Positions 27,481 through 36,585 of a stretch of DNA of 64,000 bases are shown in pieces. The first letter of the stretch is position 1; the number at the start of each line of letters is the position of its first letter. The notes under the pieces are model-generated. The model was given only the letters and a program-made list of their open reading frames with translations, did no database searches and had not been told where the DNA came from. The position numbers and the translations under genes were made by a program. Source of the stretch: Brachybacterium fresconis (GTDB lineage: Bacteria; Actinomycetota; Actinomycetes; Actinomycetales; Dermabacteraceae); the NCBI RefSeq assembly GCF_017876515.1, contig NZ_JAGIOC010000001.1, forward strand, positions 3,720,001-3,784,000, written 5' to 3'.

Positions 27481-28953
27481 ATGTCCCAGCCTCCCGAGGA
27501 CGCGCCATGGGCGCGGCCGCCCGACCCCGACCGAGCGCCGCAGGGCGATCAGCCGGCACAGTCCGGCCCGTCGGCCGCCTCTGACGACGGGCGCTTCGCC
27601 GCGCCCGGCGGTGGGAGCGCCGCCCCCGGTTCCCTGCCCGAGTGGCCGGGCGCCCAGGGCGGGGCCGGGCAGGGCAGGCCCCCGCAGCAGGCCGCGGGTC
27701 AGCAGCCGCAGATGCTCGGCGACGAGTCCGTCGACGGGGCGGCGCAGGCCGCGCAGAAGCACTCCAGCGAACGCATCATCGACACCAGCTCGGGCAAGGC
27801 CGACGGGCTGAGCAAGTGCCCGCGGTGCGGCAGCACGGACATCCAGTACTCGCTCACCCAGAAGGCTCTGGTGTGCGCCTACTGCCGCCACGCGTGGAAC
27901 GAGGAGAACGCGGAGGAGGCCTTCGGGCTCGATTCCTCGATCGCGGATCTGCGCGGCGCCACCATGGCCTCCGGCACGGCCGATGTCCGCGAGGACCTCA
28001 CGGTGATGACCCTGAAGTGCCAGGGCTGCGGTGCGGAGATCGTGATCAACGTGGACCAGGAGCTGCAGGCCCGCTGCCACTGGTGCCGCCAGACCCTGTC
28101 GGTGAACTCCCAGATCCCCAACGGCGCGGTGCCGGATGCGGTGCTGCCCTTCCAGCTCACCCGCGAGGAGGCCGTCGAGCGGATCGACGCCTTCGCCGGC
28201 AAGCGCAAGGCCTTCGCCCAGGGACGCTTCAAGCAGGAGTTCGTGCCCGACAACGTGATGGGCGTGTACATCCCGTACCTGGTGGTCGACGGCAACATGC
28301 ATGCCGTCCTCGCCGGCCGCGGCGAGCTGACCACCCGGCAGTACACGGTGCGCACCGGCAGCGGGGACAACGCCCGGTCGGAGACCTTCTACGACGCGGA
28401 CGTCTTCTCGGTCCAGCGGGCCTTCGATCTGCTGGTCGACGACCTCACGGTCGAGTCCGCGCAGCGCTTCGACATCCACGACAGCACGCAGGCGACCAAC
28501 AACATCCTCGGCGCTGTGCGGCCCTACGACGTCGAGAACGCCGTCGCGTACAACTCCAACTACCTCAAGAACTTCACCTCCGAGCGCCGTGACCTCAACA
28601 TCCGCGACGTCGACGACGAGGTGGAGGACAAGTTCCTGGCGATCGCCCGCGCCAAGGCGCTGCCGACGATCAGCCAGTACGACCGCGGCGTGCGCTGGAC
28701 GGAGGAGGGCGTGGCCGTGCACGGCACCCGCTGGGTCGCCGTGTACGTGCCGGTGTGGCTGTACAGCTACGCCGACTCCGCCCAGGGCGAGGGCTCGCTG
28801 GTCCACTACATCGCGGTCAACGCCCGTAACGGCAACACGATGGGCTCGGTGCCCGTCTCCCACCCCAAGATCTTCGCGGCGGCCTGCGCAGCGGGTTCGG
28901 TGGCCGCCGTGATCGGCGCCGTGGTCGGCTTCGGCTGGTTCCTGGCGGGATGA
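27481..28953 (+). CDS. Double zinc-ribbon membrane protein (YdjG-like, TFIIB-type ribbon)
   Basis: A 490-residue protein. Residues 1-110 are a disordered Pro/Gln/Gly segment. Two four-cysteine ribbons follow: Cys113/116/132/135 (CPRCGS, CAYC) and Cys180/183/199/202 (CQGC, CHWC). A large conserved domain runs from PDAVLPFQLTREEAVERIDA to YVPVWLYSY, and a single C-terminal helix (FAAACAAGSVAAVIGAVVGF) anchors the protein. B. subtilis YdjG, encoded beside the SPFH protein YdjI and the PspA homologue YdjF, has related ribbons and anchoring. A role in membrane stress is inferred from that comparison. Confidence 0.8.
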   Translation: MSQPPEDAPWARPPDPDRAPQGDQPAQSGPSAASDDGRFAAPGGGSAAPGSLPEWPGAQGGAGQGRPPQQAAGQQPQMLGDESVDGAAQAAQKHSSERIIDTSSGKADGLSKCPRCGSTDIQYSLTQKALVCAYCRHAWNEENAEEAFGLDSSIADLRGATMASGTADVREDLTVMTLKCQGCGAEIVINVDQELQARCHWCRQTLSVNSQIPNGAVPDAVLPFQLTREEAVERIDAFAGKRKAFAQGRFKQEFVPDNVMGVYIPYLVVDGNMHAVLAGRGELTTRQYTVRTGSGDNARSETFYDADVFSVQRAFDLLVDDLTVESAQRFDIHDSTQATNNILGAVRPYDVENAVAYNSNYLKNFTSERRDLNIRDVDDEVEDKFLAIARAKALPTISQYDRGVRWTEEGVAVHGTRWVAVYVPVWLYSYADSAQGEGSLVHYIAVNARNGNTMGSVPVSHPKIFAAACAAGSVAAVIGAVVGFGWFLAG

Positions 28954-29004
28954 TGAGGAGGCCGACGGTGATGATCCGGCGAGACGACGAACGGAGCGTG
29001 GACG

Positions 29005-29325
29005 ATGTTCCCCCTGCTGGCTGAGCTGGCCGCTGACCCGGTCACCCCGATGCTGCTGGCCGACTCCGGCGACGGGGCCATCGGCATCGCGTTCCCCTTC
29101 ATCGCCGGGCCGGCGGTGTTCGCGGCCGTCTACGGCGGCATCTACCGGTACTACCGCAATACCGACAAGCGCCACCATTTCGAGCGCGACACCGACGTCG
29201 CCGTCGGCAACCTCCGCAGCGGCGACCGCAAGGTCGGCAGCAACAACCGTCAGAAGTCGCGCACCATGGCCAGCGAGAACTCCACCGATCACCTCCAGCG
29301 GGTCCGTCGCATCTCGGTGGAGTGA
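29005..29325 (+). CDS. Small single-pass membrane protein of the SPFH operon
   Basis: A 106-residue protein with one helix (IGIAFPFIAGPAVFAAVYGG) followed by a basic cytoplasmic tail containing YRYYRNTDKRHHFE. I do not recognise a family. It is 51 bp after the zinc-ribbon gene on the same strand and is probably the third member of the module, comparable in position to ydjH in B. subtilis though much shorter. Confidence 0.65.
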   Translation: MFPLLAELAADPVTPMLLADSGDGAIGIAFPFIAGPAVFAAVYGGIYRYYRNTDKRHHFERDTDVAVGNLRSGDRKVGSNNRQKSRTMASENSTDHLQRVRRISVE

Positions 29326-29363
29326 GAGGTGGGCCCGGCCCCTGACCCTGGCCGCTTGCCCGC

Positions 29364-30614
29364 TCAGAGCTCCTGCGCGCTCATCCACTCCCACAGGCTC
29401 TGCCCGTCGTGGGCGGGATCGTTGCGGGCCGCGTAGATCCAGGAGAAGTGCCCGGGATACTGCACGTCTTCCCAGGTCACGGTCTCGTACAACGACATGA
29501 TCGATCCCTCGATCAGCTCGTGGGCGTGGACCGTGTTGGCCTGCGGATCCACGGTGCCGTCGTCGGCCGAGGCGATCAGCCAGGTCGGGACGGCGATCTC
29601 CCGCAGCTCCGCATCGGAGATCAGCGGCCCGGGGGAGTCGTAGTACTCCTGGACCACCCCGCAGATCGGGACCGCGGAGGCGTAGACGCCCGGATTCTCC
29701 ACCACCATCTTCAAGGTCATGTATCCGCCGTTGCTGCACCCGGTGACGTGGATCCGGTCGCGGTCGATCGGATGGTCGGCGGCGACCTCCTCGATGATCT
29801 CGTCGATCAGGGGCTCGAAGGCGGGGCCGTCGAGCATCCAGGCCGACGGGCACTGCGGGGCCACCACGTACGCGCCGCCGAAGAGCTCCTGGGCGGCCTC
29901 GGTGGCCACGCCGAGCGCGCCGCGGTTAGCCCGCAGCTGCGTCTCGTTGTCGTAGTAGGTCGTGCCGTCCGCGGTGAAGCCGCCCTCCCCGCCGCCGTGC
30001 AGCCACACCACCAGCGGGAGCTCGTCGGACCGTCCCCGCTGCGGCGGGCTGAACAGCCGGTAATTGGTCCCGGAGGCCGCGACGTGGGCGGTGAACGCGT
30101 CGACCTCGGGGTTCACGAGCTCACCCTGCGTGAACGAGGCGATGGTCCCGTGCACGCTGCTGCGAGTGGGCAGCGGGGCGTTCTGGGTGATCGTGTACTC
30201 GAGGTCGAGCTGCACGTTGCGCGAGGCGTCGCCCATCCAGTCCAGGGTGGTCGCGCCGTCGACGCCGTCGCCGTGCTCGAGGGCGAGGGTGATGCGGCCC
30301 CGGTGGTCCGCGTGCGCGGCGGTCACCGGACGATCGAGGTCGAAGGCGACCTTCCCGGTCAGCGGGTTGGTGCCGCGCGCATGCACGGTGAAGGTGGGGA
30401 CGGGCAGCTCGCCGGTGGGCAGACCGCCCCGGCGGGAGGCATCGATCGTCACCGACACCACCTGCTCCCCGCCGTCGAGGACCTCGGCATCGAGGGTGAA
30501 GGTCGCCGAGCGCTCGGACGGGGGAGCCGCGAGGGCGGCAGGGACGAGGCCGACGGTCGCGGTGGCCGCGGCGCCGGCGGCGAAAAGGGTGCGGCGGGGG
30601 ACGGGGTTGCTCAT
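29364..30614 (-). CDS. Secreted prolyl-oligopeptidase/esterase-like hydrolase
   Basis: A 416-residue exported alpha/beta hydrolase. The N-terminus PRRTLFAAGAAATATVGLVP is a Tat signal ending in an ALA-A type site. An N-terminal beta domain precedes the hydrolase core. The oxyanion region is VVWLHGGGEGG, the nucleophile elbow GCSNGGYMT, the acid likely in ASADDGTVDP and the histidine in YPGHFSW. The substrate could be a peptide or an ester. GAGGAG six bases upstream selects ATG 30614 over longer forms. Convergent with the SPFH operon. Confidence 0.85.
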   Translation of the reverse strand: MSNPVPRRTLFAAGAAATATVGLVPAALAAPPSERSATFTLDAEVLDGGEQVVSVTIDASRRGGLPTGELPVPTFTVHARGTNPLTGKVAFDLDRPVTAAHADHRGRITLALEHGDGVDGATTLDWMGDASRNVQLDLEYTITQNAPLPTRSSVHGTIASFTQGELVNPEVDAFTAHVAASGTNYRLFSPPQRGRSDELPLVVWLHGGGEGGFTADGTTYYDNETQLRANRGALGVATEAAQELFGGAYVVAPQCPSAWMLDGPAFEPLIDEIIEEVAADHPIDRDRIHVTGCSNGGYMTLKMVVENPGVYASAVPICGVVQEYYDSPGPLISDAELREIAVPTWLIASADDGTVDPQANTVHAHELIEGSIMSLYETVTWEDVQYPGHFSWIYAARNDPAHDGQSLWEWMSAQEL

Positions 30615-30654
30615 GGGAGCTCCTCGGTGGGGGCCAGGGGTGTCCCGCGTCACG

Positions 30655-31536
30655 TTACTCCCCGGTGTGCTCGGCCTCCTCCAGCAGGATCGTGGAGAAG
30701 TCGTCGTCCCCGTGCCCGGCCGCGATCTCGGCGTCCAGCGAGGCCAGAGCTGCGCGCAGCGCGGGCAGATCCGTACCGGGACGGGGGCCGGCGTCGTCGG
30801 CGGACGCGTCGACCGTGTCGATCATCAGATAGGCGTCCTTGGCGATCGCGTCGGCCGTGAAGTCGCCGCCGTCGGTGCTGCGCTCGCCGCGCACGAACGG
30901 CCCCTTCATCCCGGCGATGAAGGCGAGGCCGGTGCCGCCGAGCATCCCGAGGGTCTCCTCGGCCGAGGCCCCGGCGGATTCGCCGAGCGCGAGCGCTTCG
31001 CGCAGTCCCTGCGCGCTGACCGCGAGGGCCAGATTCGCCAGCAGCTTGCCGGTGGCGGCCCGGCGGCCGGAGTCCACGCCGTGCAGACGCTCCGGATCGG
31101 CCCACGGGGCCACCAGGTCCAGCACCAGGGCGCGTCGAGCCTCGTCCGGGGTGCCGACGTACACGCCGAGCGCACCGGCGCGGGCCGGACCCAGCGAGCC
31201 GACCACCGGCACGCCGACGTAGGTGGGGACCGCGGCGGCGAACTCGTCGGCGTCGGCGGGGGAGACGGTGGTGGTGTCGACCCACGGGACGCCGCGGGGG
31301 ATGATTCCGGGTGCGATCACGCTCTCGCGCACGGCCTCCGGGCCGAACAGCGAGGTGATGATCAGCTCGGCGCCGTCCACCGCCTGAGCCGGGCTGGAGG
31401 CGACCTTCGCGCCCGCCTCGGCGAGACGCGCAGTGCGCTCGCTCGTGCGGTTCCACACGGTCAGCTGGTGGTCGGGGATCAGGTGGAGGGCCAGTTCGGT
31501 GCCCATGCGGCCGGTGCCCAGGAACGCGATTCTCAT
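30655..31536 (-). CDS. NAD(P)-dependent beta-hydroxyacid dehydrogenase-like protein
   Basis: A 293-residue member of the 6-phosphogluconate/3-hydroxyisobutyrate dehydrogenase family. The Rossmann motif is IAFLGTGRMGTELA, and GKLLANLALAV in the second domain contains the catalytic lysine position. VWNRTSERTARL at the end of beta2 suggests NADP. The substrate is unknown. It diverges from the nuclease gene; its stop lies 40 bp upstream of the peptidase start. Confidence 0.87.
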   Translation of the reverse strand: MRIAFLGTGRMGTELALHLIPDHQLTVWNRTSERTARLAEAGAKVASSPAQAVDGAELIITSLFGPEAVRESVIAPGIIPRGVPWVDTTTVSPADADEFAAAVPTYVGVPVVGSLGPARAGALGVYVGTPDEARRALVLDLVAPWADPERLHGVDSGRRAATGKLLANLALAVSAQGLREALALGESAGASAEETLGMLGGTGLAFIAGMKGPFVRGERSTDGGDFTADAIAKDAYLMIDTVDASADDAGPRPGTDLPALRAALASLDAEIAAGHGDDDFSTILLEEAEHTGE

Positions 31537-31588
31537 ATCCCCAGTCTCGCATCACCTCTGGGAACGTTCACAAAGGGCCGTGTCCCGT

Positions 31589-31618
31589 TTGTCGAGCGGT
31601 GGCTGAATCCTGCACAAT
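31589..31618 (+). promoter_or_regulatory. Promoter TTGTCG-18-CACAAT, leaderless start of the EEP gene
   Basis: TTGTCG at 31589-31594 and CACAAT at 31613-31618 are 18 bp apart, and the ATG at 31626 follows seven bases later. Confidence 0.5.
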
Positions 31619-31625
31619 GGAGACC

Positions 31626-32843
31626 ATGCCCTCGATCTTCAGCCGCCGCCGCGCGCTCGCGGTCGCCGCCGCCGCAGGTCTCGGCCTGCCCGCCGCCGCC
31701 CACGCCGAGCCGAACCCGGCCTACCGGGGCGGACCGTTCGAGAACCTGCGCGTGGCCACGTTCAACGTGTCGCTGAACCGCCCCGAGGAGGGCGAGCTGC
31801 TGCGCGATCTCGAATCCGGTCAGGACGAGCAGGTCCGCGCGGTCGCCGAGGTCATCCAGATCAACAACCCCGACGTCATCCTGCTCAATGAGTTCGATCA
31901 CGACGAGGACGGCGCCGGGATCGAGCTCTTCCGCCGCAACTACCTCGAGGTCGGCCAGAACGGGCGCACCCCCGTCTACTACCCCTACGCCTTCAGCGCC
32001 CCCGTCAACACCGGGGTGCCCAGCGAGCTCGACCTCGACGGCGACGGCACCGTCGGCGGCCCGGGCGACGCCTGGGGCTTCGGCGAGTTCCCCGGCCAGT
32101 ACGGGATGGTCGTCTTCTCCCGCCACCCGATCCTCACCGAGCAGGTGCGCACCTTCCAGAAGCTGCGCTGGGCGGACATGCCCAGCAACCTGCTGCCCAC
32201 AGAGTTCTACAGCGCCGAGGCCGCCGCCGCGCTGCGCCTGAGCTCGAAGTCGCACTGGGACGTCCCGGTGCAGATCGGCACCGCCACGCTGCACGTGCTC
32301 GCCGCCCACCCCACGCCGCCCAGCTTCGATGGGCCGGAGAAGCGAAATCAGCGCCGCAACAGCGACGAGATCCGCCTGTGGGCCGACTACCTCAGCCCCG
32401 GTCGCCGCTCGCAGTGGATCGTCGACGACGCCGGCACGCGGGGCGGGCTCGCCCCCAGCGAACCCTTCGTGGTCCTCGGCGACTACAACTCCGATCCCGT
32501 CGACGGCGACTCCTGGCCGGGAGCGATCGACCAGCTGCTGCACCATCCCCGCATCCGCGACACCAAGCCGACCAGCGCGGGTGCCGTCGAGGCCGCCGAG
32601 CTCCAGGGCGGGGCGAACGCCGAGCACACCGGAGAGGCCCGCTACGACACCGCGGACTTCGCGGACGACGCCCCCGGGAATCTGCGGGTGGACTACGTCC
32701 TGCCCGCCAAGGAGCTCCAGGTAGCGTCCTCCGCCGTCTACTGGCCCGAGCAGGGCACCCCGGGCGGCGAGCTGACCGGTGAGGACCCGTTCCCCACCTC
32801 GGACCACCGCCTGGTGCGTGCGGACCTGCAGATCACGCCCTGA
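31626..32843 (+). CDS. Secreted endonuclease/exonuclease/phosphatase family protein
   Basis: A 405-residue protein with a Tat-type signal (SRRRALAVAAAAGLGLPAAA, then HAEP). The EEP fold shows ATFNVSLNR, VILLNEFDHDEDG (metal glutamate), GDYNSDPVDGDSW and the terminal TSDHRLVRADL. Members cleave nucleic acids or phosphoesters outside the cell. Which one is not clear. Start 31626 follows the promoter spacing; ATG 31617 is less likely. Confidence 0.86.
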   Translation: MPSIFSRRRALAVAAAAGLGLPAAAHAEPNPAYRGGPFENLRVATFNVSLNRPEEGELLRDLESGQDEQVRAVAEVIQINNPDVILLNEFDHDEDGAGIELFRRNYLEVGQNGRTPVYYPYAFSAPVNTGVPSELDLDGDGTVGGPGDAWGFGEFPGQYGMVVFSRHPILTEQVRTFQKLRWADMPSNLLPTEFYSAEAAAALRLSSKSHWDVPVQIGTATLHVLAAHPTPPSFDGPEKRNQRRNSDEIRLWADYLSPGRRSQWIVDDAGTRGGLAPSEPFVVLGDYNSDPVDGDSWPGAIDQLLHHPRIRDTKPTSAGAVEAAELQGGANAEHTGEARYDTADFADDAPGNLRVDYVLPAKELQVASSAVYWPEQGTPGGELTGEDPFPTSDHRLVRADLQITP

Positions 32844-32883
32844 TCTGCCCTCCCGGGTCTCGCCGGGTGCGACCCGCGGCGCG

Positions 32884-32889
32884 TAGGAT
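32884..32889 (+). promoter_or_regulatory. -10 element TAGGAT, leaderless start of sseA
   Basis: TAGGAT lies seven bases before the ATG at 32897. Confidence 0.55.
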
Positions 32890-32896
32890 TCCGGTC

Positions 32897-33751
32897 ATGC
32901 CCCCTACCGCGCTCGCCCCGATCATCGACGTCGCCCAGCTCCGCGAGCTGCTCGAGACCGCCCCGTCCGCCGGCGAGGGCGCGCTCCACCTGCTGGACGT
33001 GCGCTGGGCCCTGGACGGTTCGAAGAGCCATCGCACCTACCTCGCGGGGCACCTGCCCGGCGCGGTCTACGTCGACCTCGACACCGAGCTGGCGGCCCCC
33101 GCCCGTGCCGACGCCGGGCGCCACCCGTTGCCCGCCCCCGAGGACTTCGCCGCCTCGCTGCGCCGCGCCGGCGTCACCGCCGGATCCCGCGTGGTCGCCT
33201 ATGACGACACCACCGGAGCGCCGGCCGGGCGTCTGGTGTGGATGCTGCGTGCGCTCGGCCACGACGCCGCCGTGCTCGACGGGGGACTCGCGGCCTGGGA
33301 CGGGGAGCTCGCCACCGACGAGGTGCGGCCGACGGAGGGCGACGTGCCCGCCCGGGCGTGGCCGGCCACGCAGATCGCCACGGCCGACGAGGTCGCCTCC
33401 GGGAGCTCCCTGGTCATCGACGCCCGCGCTCCCGAGCGCTACCGCGGCGAGGTCGAGCCCGTCGACCCTCGCGCCGGCCACATCCCCGGGGCCGTGAACC
33501 TGCCCTTCACCGGCAACCTGGGCGAGGACGGCACCTTCCTCACCCCCGAGGAGCTGCGCGGACGCTTCGAGGCCGCCGGCGTGGGAGGCGAGCAGGAGGC
33601 GATCGTCTACTGCGGCTCCGGGGTGACCGCCGCGCACGACGTCCTCGCCCTGCAGCGCGCGGGCTTCGACCGGGTGCGGCTGTTCCCCGGCTCCTGGTCG
33701 CAGTGGAGCGCCGACCCCGCCCGCCCGGTCGCCACCGGCGCGAAGCCCTAG
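32897..33751 (+). CDS. sseA: 3-mercaptopyruvate sulfurtransferase (two rhodanese domains)
   Basis: A 284-residue enzyme with an inactive N-terminal rhodanese domain (LLDVRWALDG, AYDDTTGAPAGRLVWMLRAL) and a catalytic C-terminal one. The active loop is CGSGVTA with Cys239; the serine at the second loop position favours mercaptopyruvate over thiosulfate. It transfers sulfur from 3-mercaptopyruvate to thiols or cyanide. Its stop TAG shares the four bases CTAG with the stop of the convergent hydrolase. Confidence 0.88.
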   Translation: MPPTALAPIIDVAQLRELLETAPSAGEGALHLLDVRWALDGSKSHRTYLAGHLPGAVYVDLDTELAAPARADAGRHPLPAPEDFAASLRRAGVTAGSRVVAYDDTTGAPAGRLVWMLRALGHDAAVLDGGLAAWDGELATDEVRPTEGDVPARAWPATQIATADEVASGSSLVIDARAPERYRGEVEPVDPRAGHIPGAVNLPFTGNLGEDGTFLTPEELRGRFEAAGVGGEQEAIVYCGSGVTAAHDVLALQRAGFDRVRLFPGSWSQWSADPARPVATGAKP

Positions 33752-35535
33752 GCTCTGGGGTCGGACGCGCGGATGGCCTTCACGATCGCCCCGTGACGGT
33801 TGCGTCGCGTGTGCGGATCCGGCCCGTCCTGTCCGAGCACGGAGGCCCAGATCGGCACCATCTCCTCGTGATAGGCGTGCCCGTGGCCGCCGGTGACGCT
33901 GATCGACAGCGGCATGTCCGCCGCGAGCTGCCAGAACGTGATCCAGGGGAACCAGCGGATCGCCGGCGTGACATCGTGCCCCACGCGCTGGCGCAGCCAG
34001 GCCGGCTCCTCCCACATCAGTGAGGGCCGCCACCAGGCGACGGGATCCGAGGGGTGCTGGGCGTAGACCACCCGCGGGTGCTGCCACGGCTCGTACAGCC
34101 CGCCGAAGTAGTTGCGCTCCAGGTCGCGGGGACGCGTGACCACGCGGACGTGGCGCCCGTGCTCGAGGATCGGGGCGATCGCGGGAGCACCGTCCCGGCT
34201 GCGGGCGGCGAGCTCCCGCCACAGCGGGGCGAAGCTCGGTGTGCCCGTCCACACCGCCCCGTCGACCGACGTGAGCATCTCCTGCAGATCCCGGAACGCC
34301 GCCTGCCCGCCGAAGGAGCCCAGCGACTCCCCGGCGACGAACAGGCGCGGCCGGGACCCGTCGGGCATCGCATCCAGGCGCCGCCGCACCGCATCGAACA
34401 GCAGGTGCCCCGCTCGCCGCGGGGTGCGGCGGTCCGCCAGGAAGCTCAGGGCGCTGGAGTAGACCGAGTACTGCAACGAGGCGGTGGCGCAGTTCCCGCC
34501 GGTGAGGAACTCGATCGCGGACAGCGACCATTCCTGCAGCCAGCCGGTGCCGGTCCCGGTGAACAGCACCAGCACGTCCCGGTCCCAGGCGCCGGTGCGG
34601 TCCAGCTCCGCCAGCACCGCCTCCACGGTCTGCTCGAGGGTGCGGGAGGTGGATTTGCCCGCATACACCCGGATCGGCTCGATCGCCCTCTCGCCGGTGG
34701 CGGCCGCGATCGTCTCCGGCGTCGGCCCGGAGGAGACGATCTTGCGGCCGGGGGCGCCGAGCGACTGCCAGGTCTCCAGGGAATCAGGGCTGCCGGAGCG
34801 CAGCGGTGAGCTCGGCCGCGGCACGTCCGGGGAGATCAGCCGGTTCGCGGCCTCGGCCCGCTCGAGCATCTGCTCCAGCACCTGGCCGCGCAGCAGGCGC
34901 TCGGCGAGCACGGTGACGGTCGCGACGGTCAGGACCAGGGAGACGGCGCCGACCGCCCGGCGCGGGAGATAGGGCCGCAGTAGCGCCCGGTACAGGTGCG
35001 CGGTGGCGATCACGCCGCGCACCACCGCCAGCGCGCCGAGCGATGCGGAGACGCCGCCGACCGTGCCGACCACATGGGTGGAGAGGTTCTTGGGCTCGGC
35101 CTGGACGAGATGGCTGATCTCCCGCTGCCGCAGCACCCCGCGCACCCAGGAGTAGGCCGAGATGCTCAGCAGGGCCCCGGCGCCGACCCAGCGCGCCCGC
35201 TCCTGCCGGTCCTCGGCGATGTCCACCTCGAGCCCCAGGGTGTCCATGACCCGACGGACCACCTTCTCCGCGACCACCCCGGTGGCGTAGCCGTAGATCT
35301 GCGAGAGCCCGAAGTTGGTGGTCCACATCCACCAGGTGCGCGGCAGCAGGCTCGGCGACGTCGAGATCCACGTGGTCATCGAGGCGCCGAGGAACCCGCC
35401 GGGGGACAGCGGCCTCGCGATCGCGGTGCGCCGCACCCGACGCTCCGTGCGCCGGGACACGGTGCGCAGGACGTGCACGGCGTCGCCGAGTGCTCTGCCG
35501 AGGGTCGTCACGGACGCTCCGGAGCCAGATCGCAT
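33748..35535 (-). CDS. Membrane alpha/beta-hydrolase family protein (Abhydrolase_9, DUF2319-type)
   Basis: A 595-residue protein. The N-terminal third has four or five hydrophobic segments and matches the alpha/beta-hydrolase family N-terminus found in actinobacteria. The catalytic half contains the elbow FVAGESLGSFGGQAAF, and VLFTGTGTGWLQEW earlier. The enzyme is thus membrane-bound with a serine hydrolase domain; the substrate is unknown. ATG 35535 is preferred because TACGAT lies seven bases upstream. Confidence 0.82.
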   Translation of the reverse strand: MRSGSGASVTTLGRALGDAVHVLRTVSRRTERRVRRTAIARPLSPGGFLGASMTTWISTSPSLLPRTWWMWTTNFGLSQIYGYATGVVAEKVVRRVMDTLGLEVDIAEDRQERARWVGAGALLSISAYSWVRGVLRQREISHLVQAEPKNLSTHVVGTVGGVSASLGALAVVRGVIATAHLYRALLRPYLPRRAVGAVSLVLTVATVTVLAERLLRGQVLEQMLERAEAANRLISPDVPRPSSPLRSGSPDSLETWQSLGAPGRKIVSSGPTPETIAAATGERAIEPIRVYAGKSTSRTLEQTVEAVLAELDRTGAWDRDVLVLFTGTGTGWLQEWSLSAIEFLTGGNCATASLQYSVYSSALSFLADRRTPRRAGHLLFDAVRRRLDAMPDGSRPRLFVAGESLGSFGGQAAFRDLQEMLTSVDGAVWTGTPSFAPLWRELAARSRDGAPAIAPILEHGRHVRVVTRPRDLERNYFGGLYEPWQHPRVVYAQHPSDPVAWWRPSLMWEEPAWLRQRVGHDVTPAIRWFPWITFWQLAADMPLSISVTGGHGHAYHEEMVPIWASVLGQDGPDPHTRRNRHGAIVKAIRASDPRA

Positions 35536-35542
35536 GGTCGCG

Positions 35543-35548
35543 ATCGTA
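35543..35548 (-). promoter_or_regulatory. -10 element TACGAT, leaderless start of the Abhydrolase_9 gene
   Basis: On the minus strand TACGAT lies seven bases before the ATG. Confidence 0.5.
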
Positions 35549-35618
35549 TCGGACCGTGCCTGATCGGTCAGCGGCGCCCGGGCGGTGGGCATCCTGCCCG
35601 CCGACGTCGGTCCCGCCG

Positions 35619-35624
35619 TAGCCT
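35619..35624 (+). promoter_or_regulatory. -10 element TAGCCT, leaderless start of the 2-hydroxyacid dehydrogenase
   Basis: TAGCCT lies six bases before the ATG at 35631. Confidence 0.55.
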
Positions 35625-35630
35625 GGGGCC

Positions 35631-36572
35631 ATGAAGATCCTGCTCCCTGACACCATGCCGCTGGACCCCGCCCTGCCGGAGGGCTGGGAGGCCGTCACCG
35701 TCGACGCCCGTGCCGAGATCCCCGCCGCGCATCACGACGCCGACGTCCTGGTGGTCTGGGGCGCCTCCCGCCGGCATCTCGCGTCCGCCGCCGAGAACCT
35801 GGACCGGCTGCGCCTGGTGCAGTCGCTGTCGGCCGGGGTCGACGGGATCCTCGCCGGCGGCTTCCGCTCGGACATCACGATCGCCGCGGGCGCCGGACTG
35901 CACTCGCTGACCGTGAGCGAGCACGCGCTCGCGCTGCTGCTGAGCCTGCTGCGCCGCCTGCCCGAGGCCCGCGAGGCGCAGGCCCGCCACGAGTGGTCCT
36001 CCGAGCTCGGTGGCCTGCAGCCGCTGCACCCCGAGGGCCGGATCACCTCGCTGATCGGAGCGACGGTGCTGATCTGGGGGTTCGGGCAGATCGGACGGAC
36101 CCTCGCCCCGACGCTGACGGCGCTGGGCGCCGAGGTGCGCGGCGTCGCCCGCAGCGCCGGCACCCGCGACGGCTACGAGGTGATCGCCGAGTCCGACGTG
36201 CTGGACGCCCTGGGGGAGGTCGACGTGCTCATCGACATCCTCCCGGCCACCGAGGCGACCGCCGGAGCCGTCGGCCGCGAGGCGCTGGCCGCCCTGCCCG
36301 ATCACGCCGTCCTGATCAACGTCGGCCGCGGTGCCACGGTGGACCAGGTCGCCCTGCGCGAGGCGCTCGAGGCGGGCACGCTCGGCAGCGCCGGGATCGA
36401 CGTCACCGACCCCGAGCCGCTGCCGGAGGCGGACCCGCTGTGGGACGCACCGCGCCTGCTGATCACCCCGCACGGGGCCGGCGGTCGCCCGGTCGGGGCC
36501 GACGAGCGGATCCGCCAGAACGTCCGAGCGCTCGTGGACGGCACCGAGATCCTGCACGCCGCCGCACGCTGA
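35631..36572 (+). CDS. D-2-hydroxyacid dehydrogenase family protein
   Basis: A 313-residue oxidoreductase. The NAD fold has WGFGQIGRTLAP; the catalytic residues are Arg in INVGRGATVD, Glu in VTDPEPLPEADPLW and His in ITPHGAGG. The family reduces 2-keto acids to D-2-hydroxy acids; glyoxylate/hydroxypyruvate are possible substrates. Convergent with the nucleosidase gene, 13 bp apart. Confidence 0.9.
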   Translation: MKILLPDTMPLDPALPEGWEAVTVDARAEIPAAHHDADVLVVWGASRRHLASAAENLDRLRLVQSLSAGVDGILAGGFRSDITIAAGAGLHSLTVSEHALALLLSLLRRLPEAREAQARHEWSSELGGLQPLHPEGRITSLIGATVLIWGFGQIGRTLAPTLTALGAEVRGVARSAGTRDGYEVIAESDVLDALGEVDVLIDILPATEATAGAVGREALAALPDHAVLINVGRGATVDQVALREALEAGTLGSAGIDVTDPEPLPEADPLWDAPRLLITPHGAGGRPVGADERIRQNVRALVDGTEILHAAAR

Positions 36573-36585
36573 GGCGGCCGTCCGC

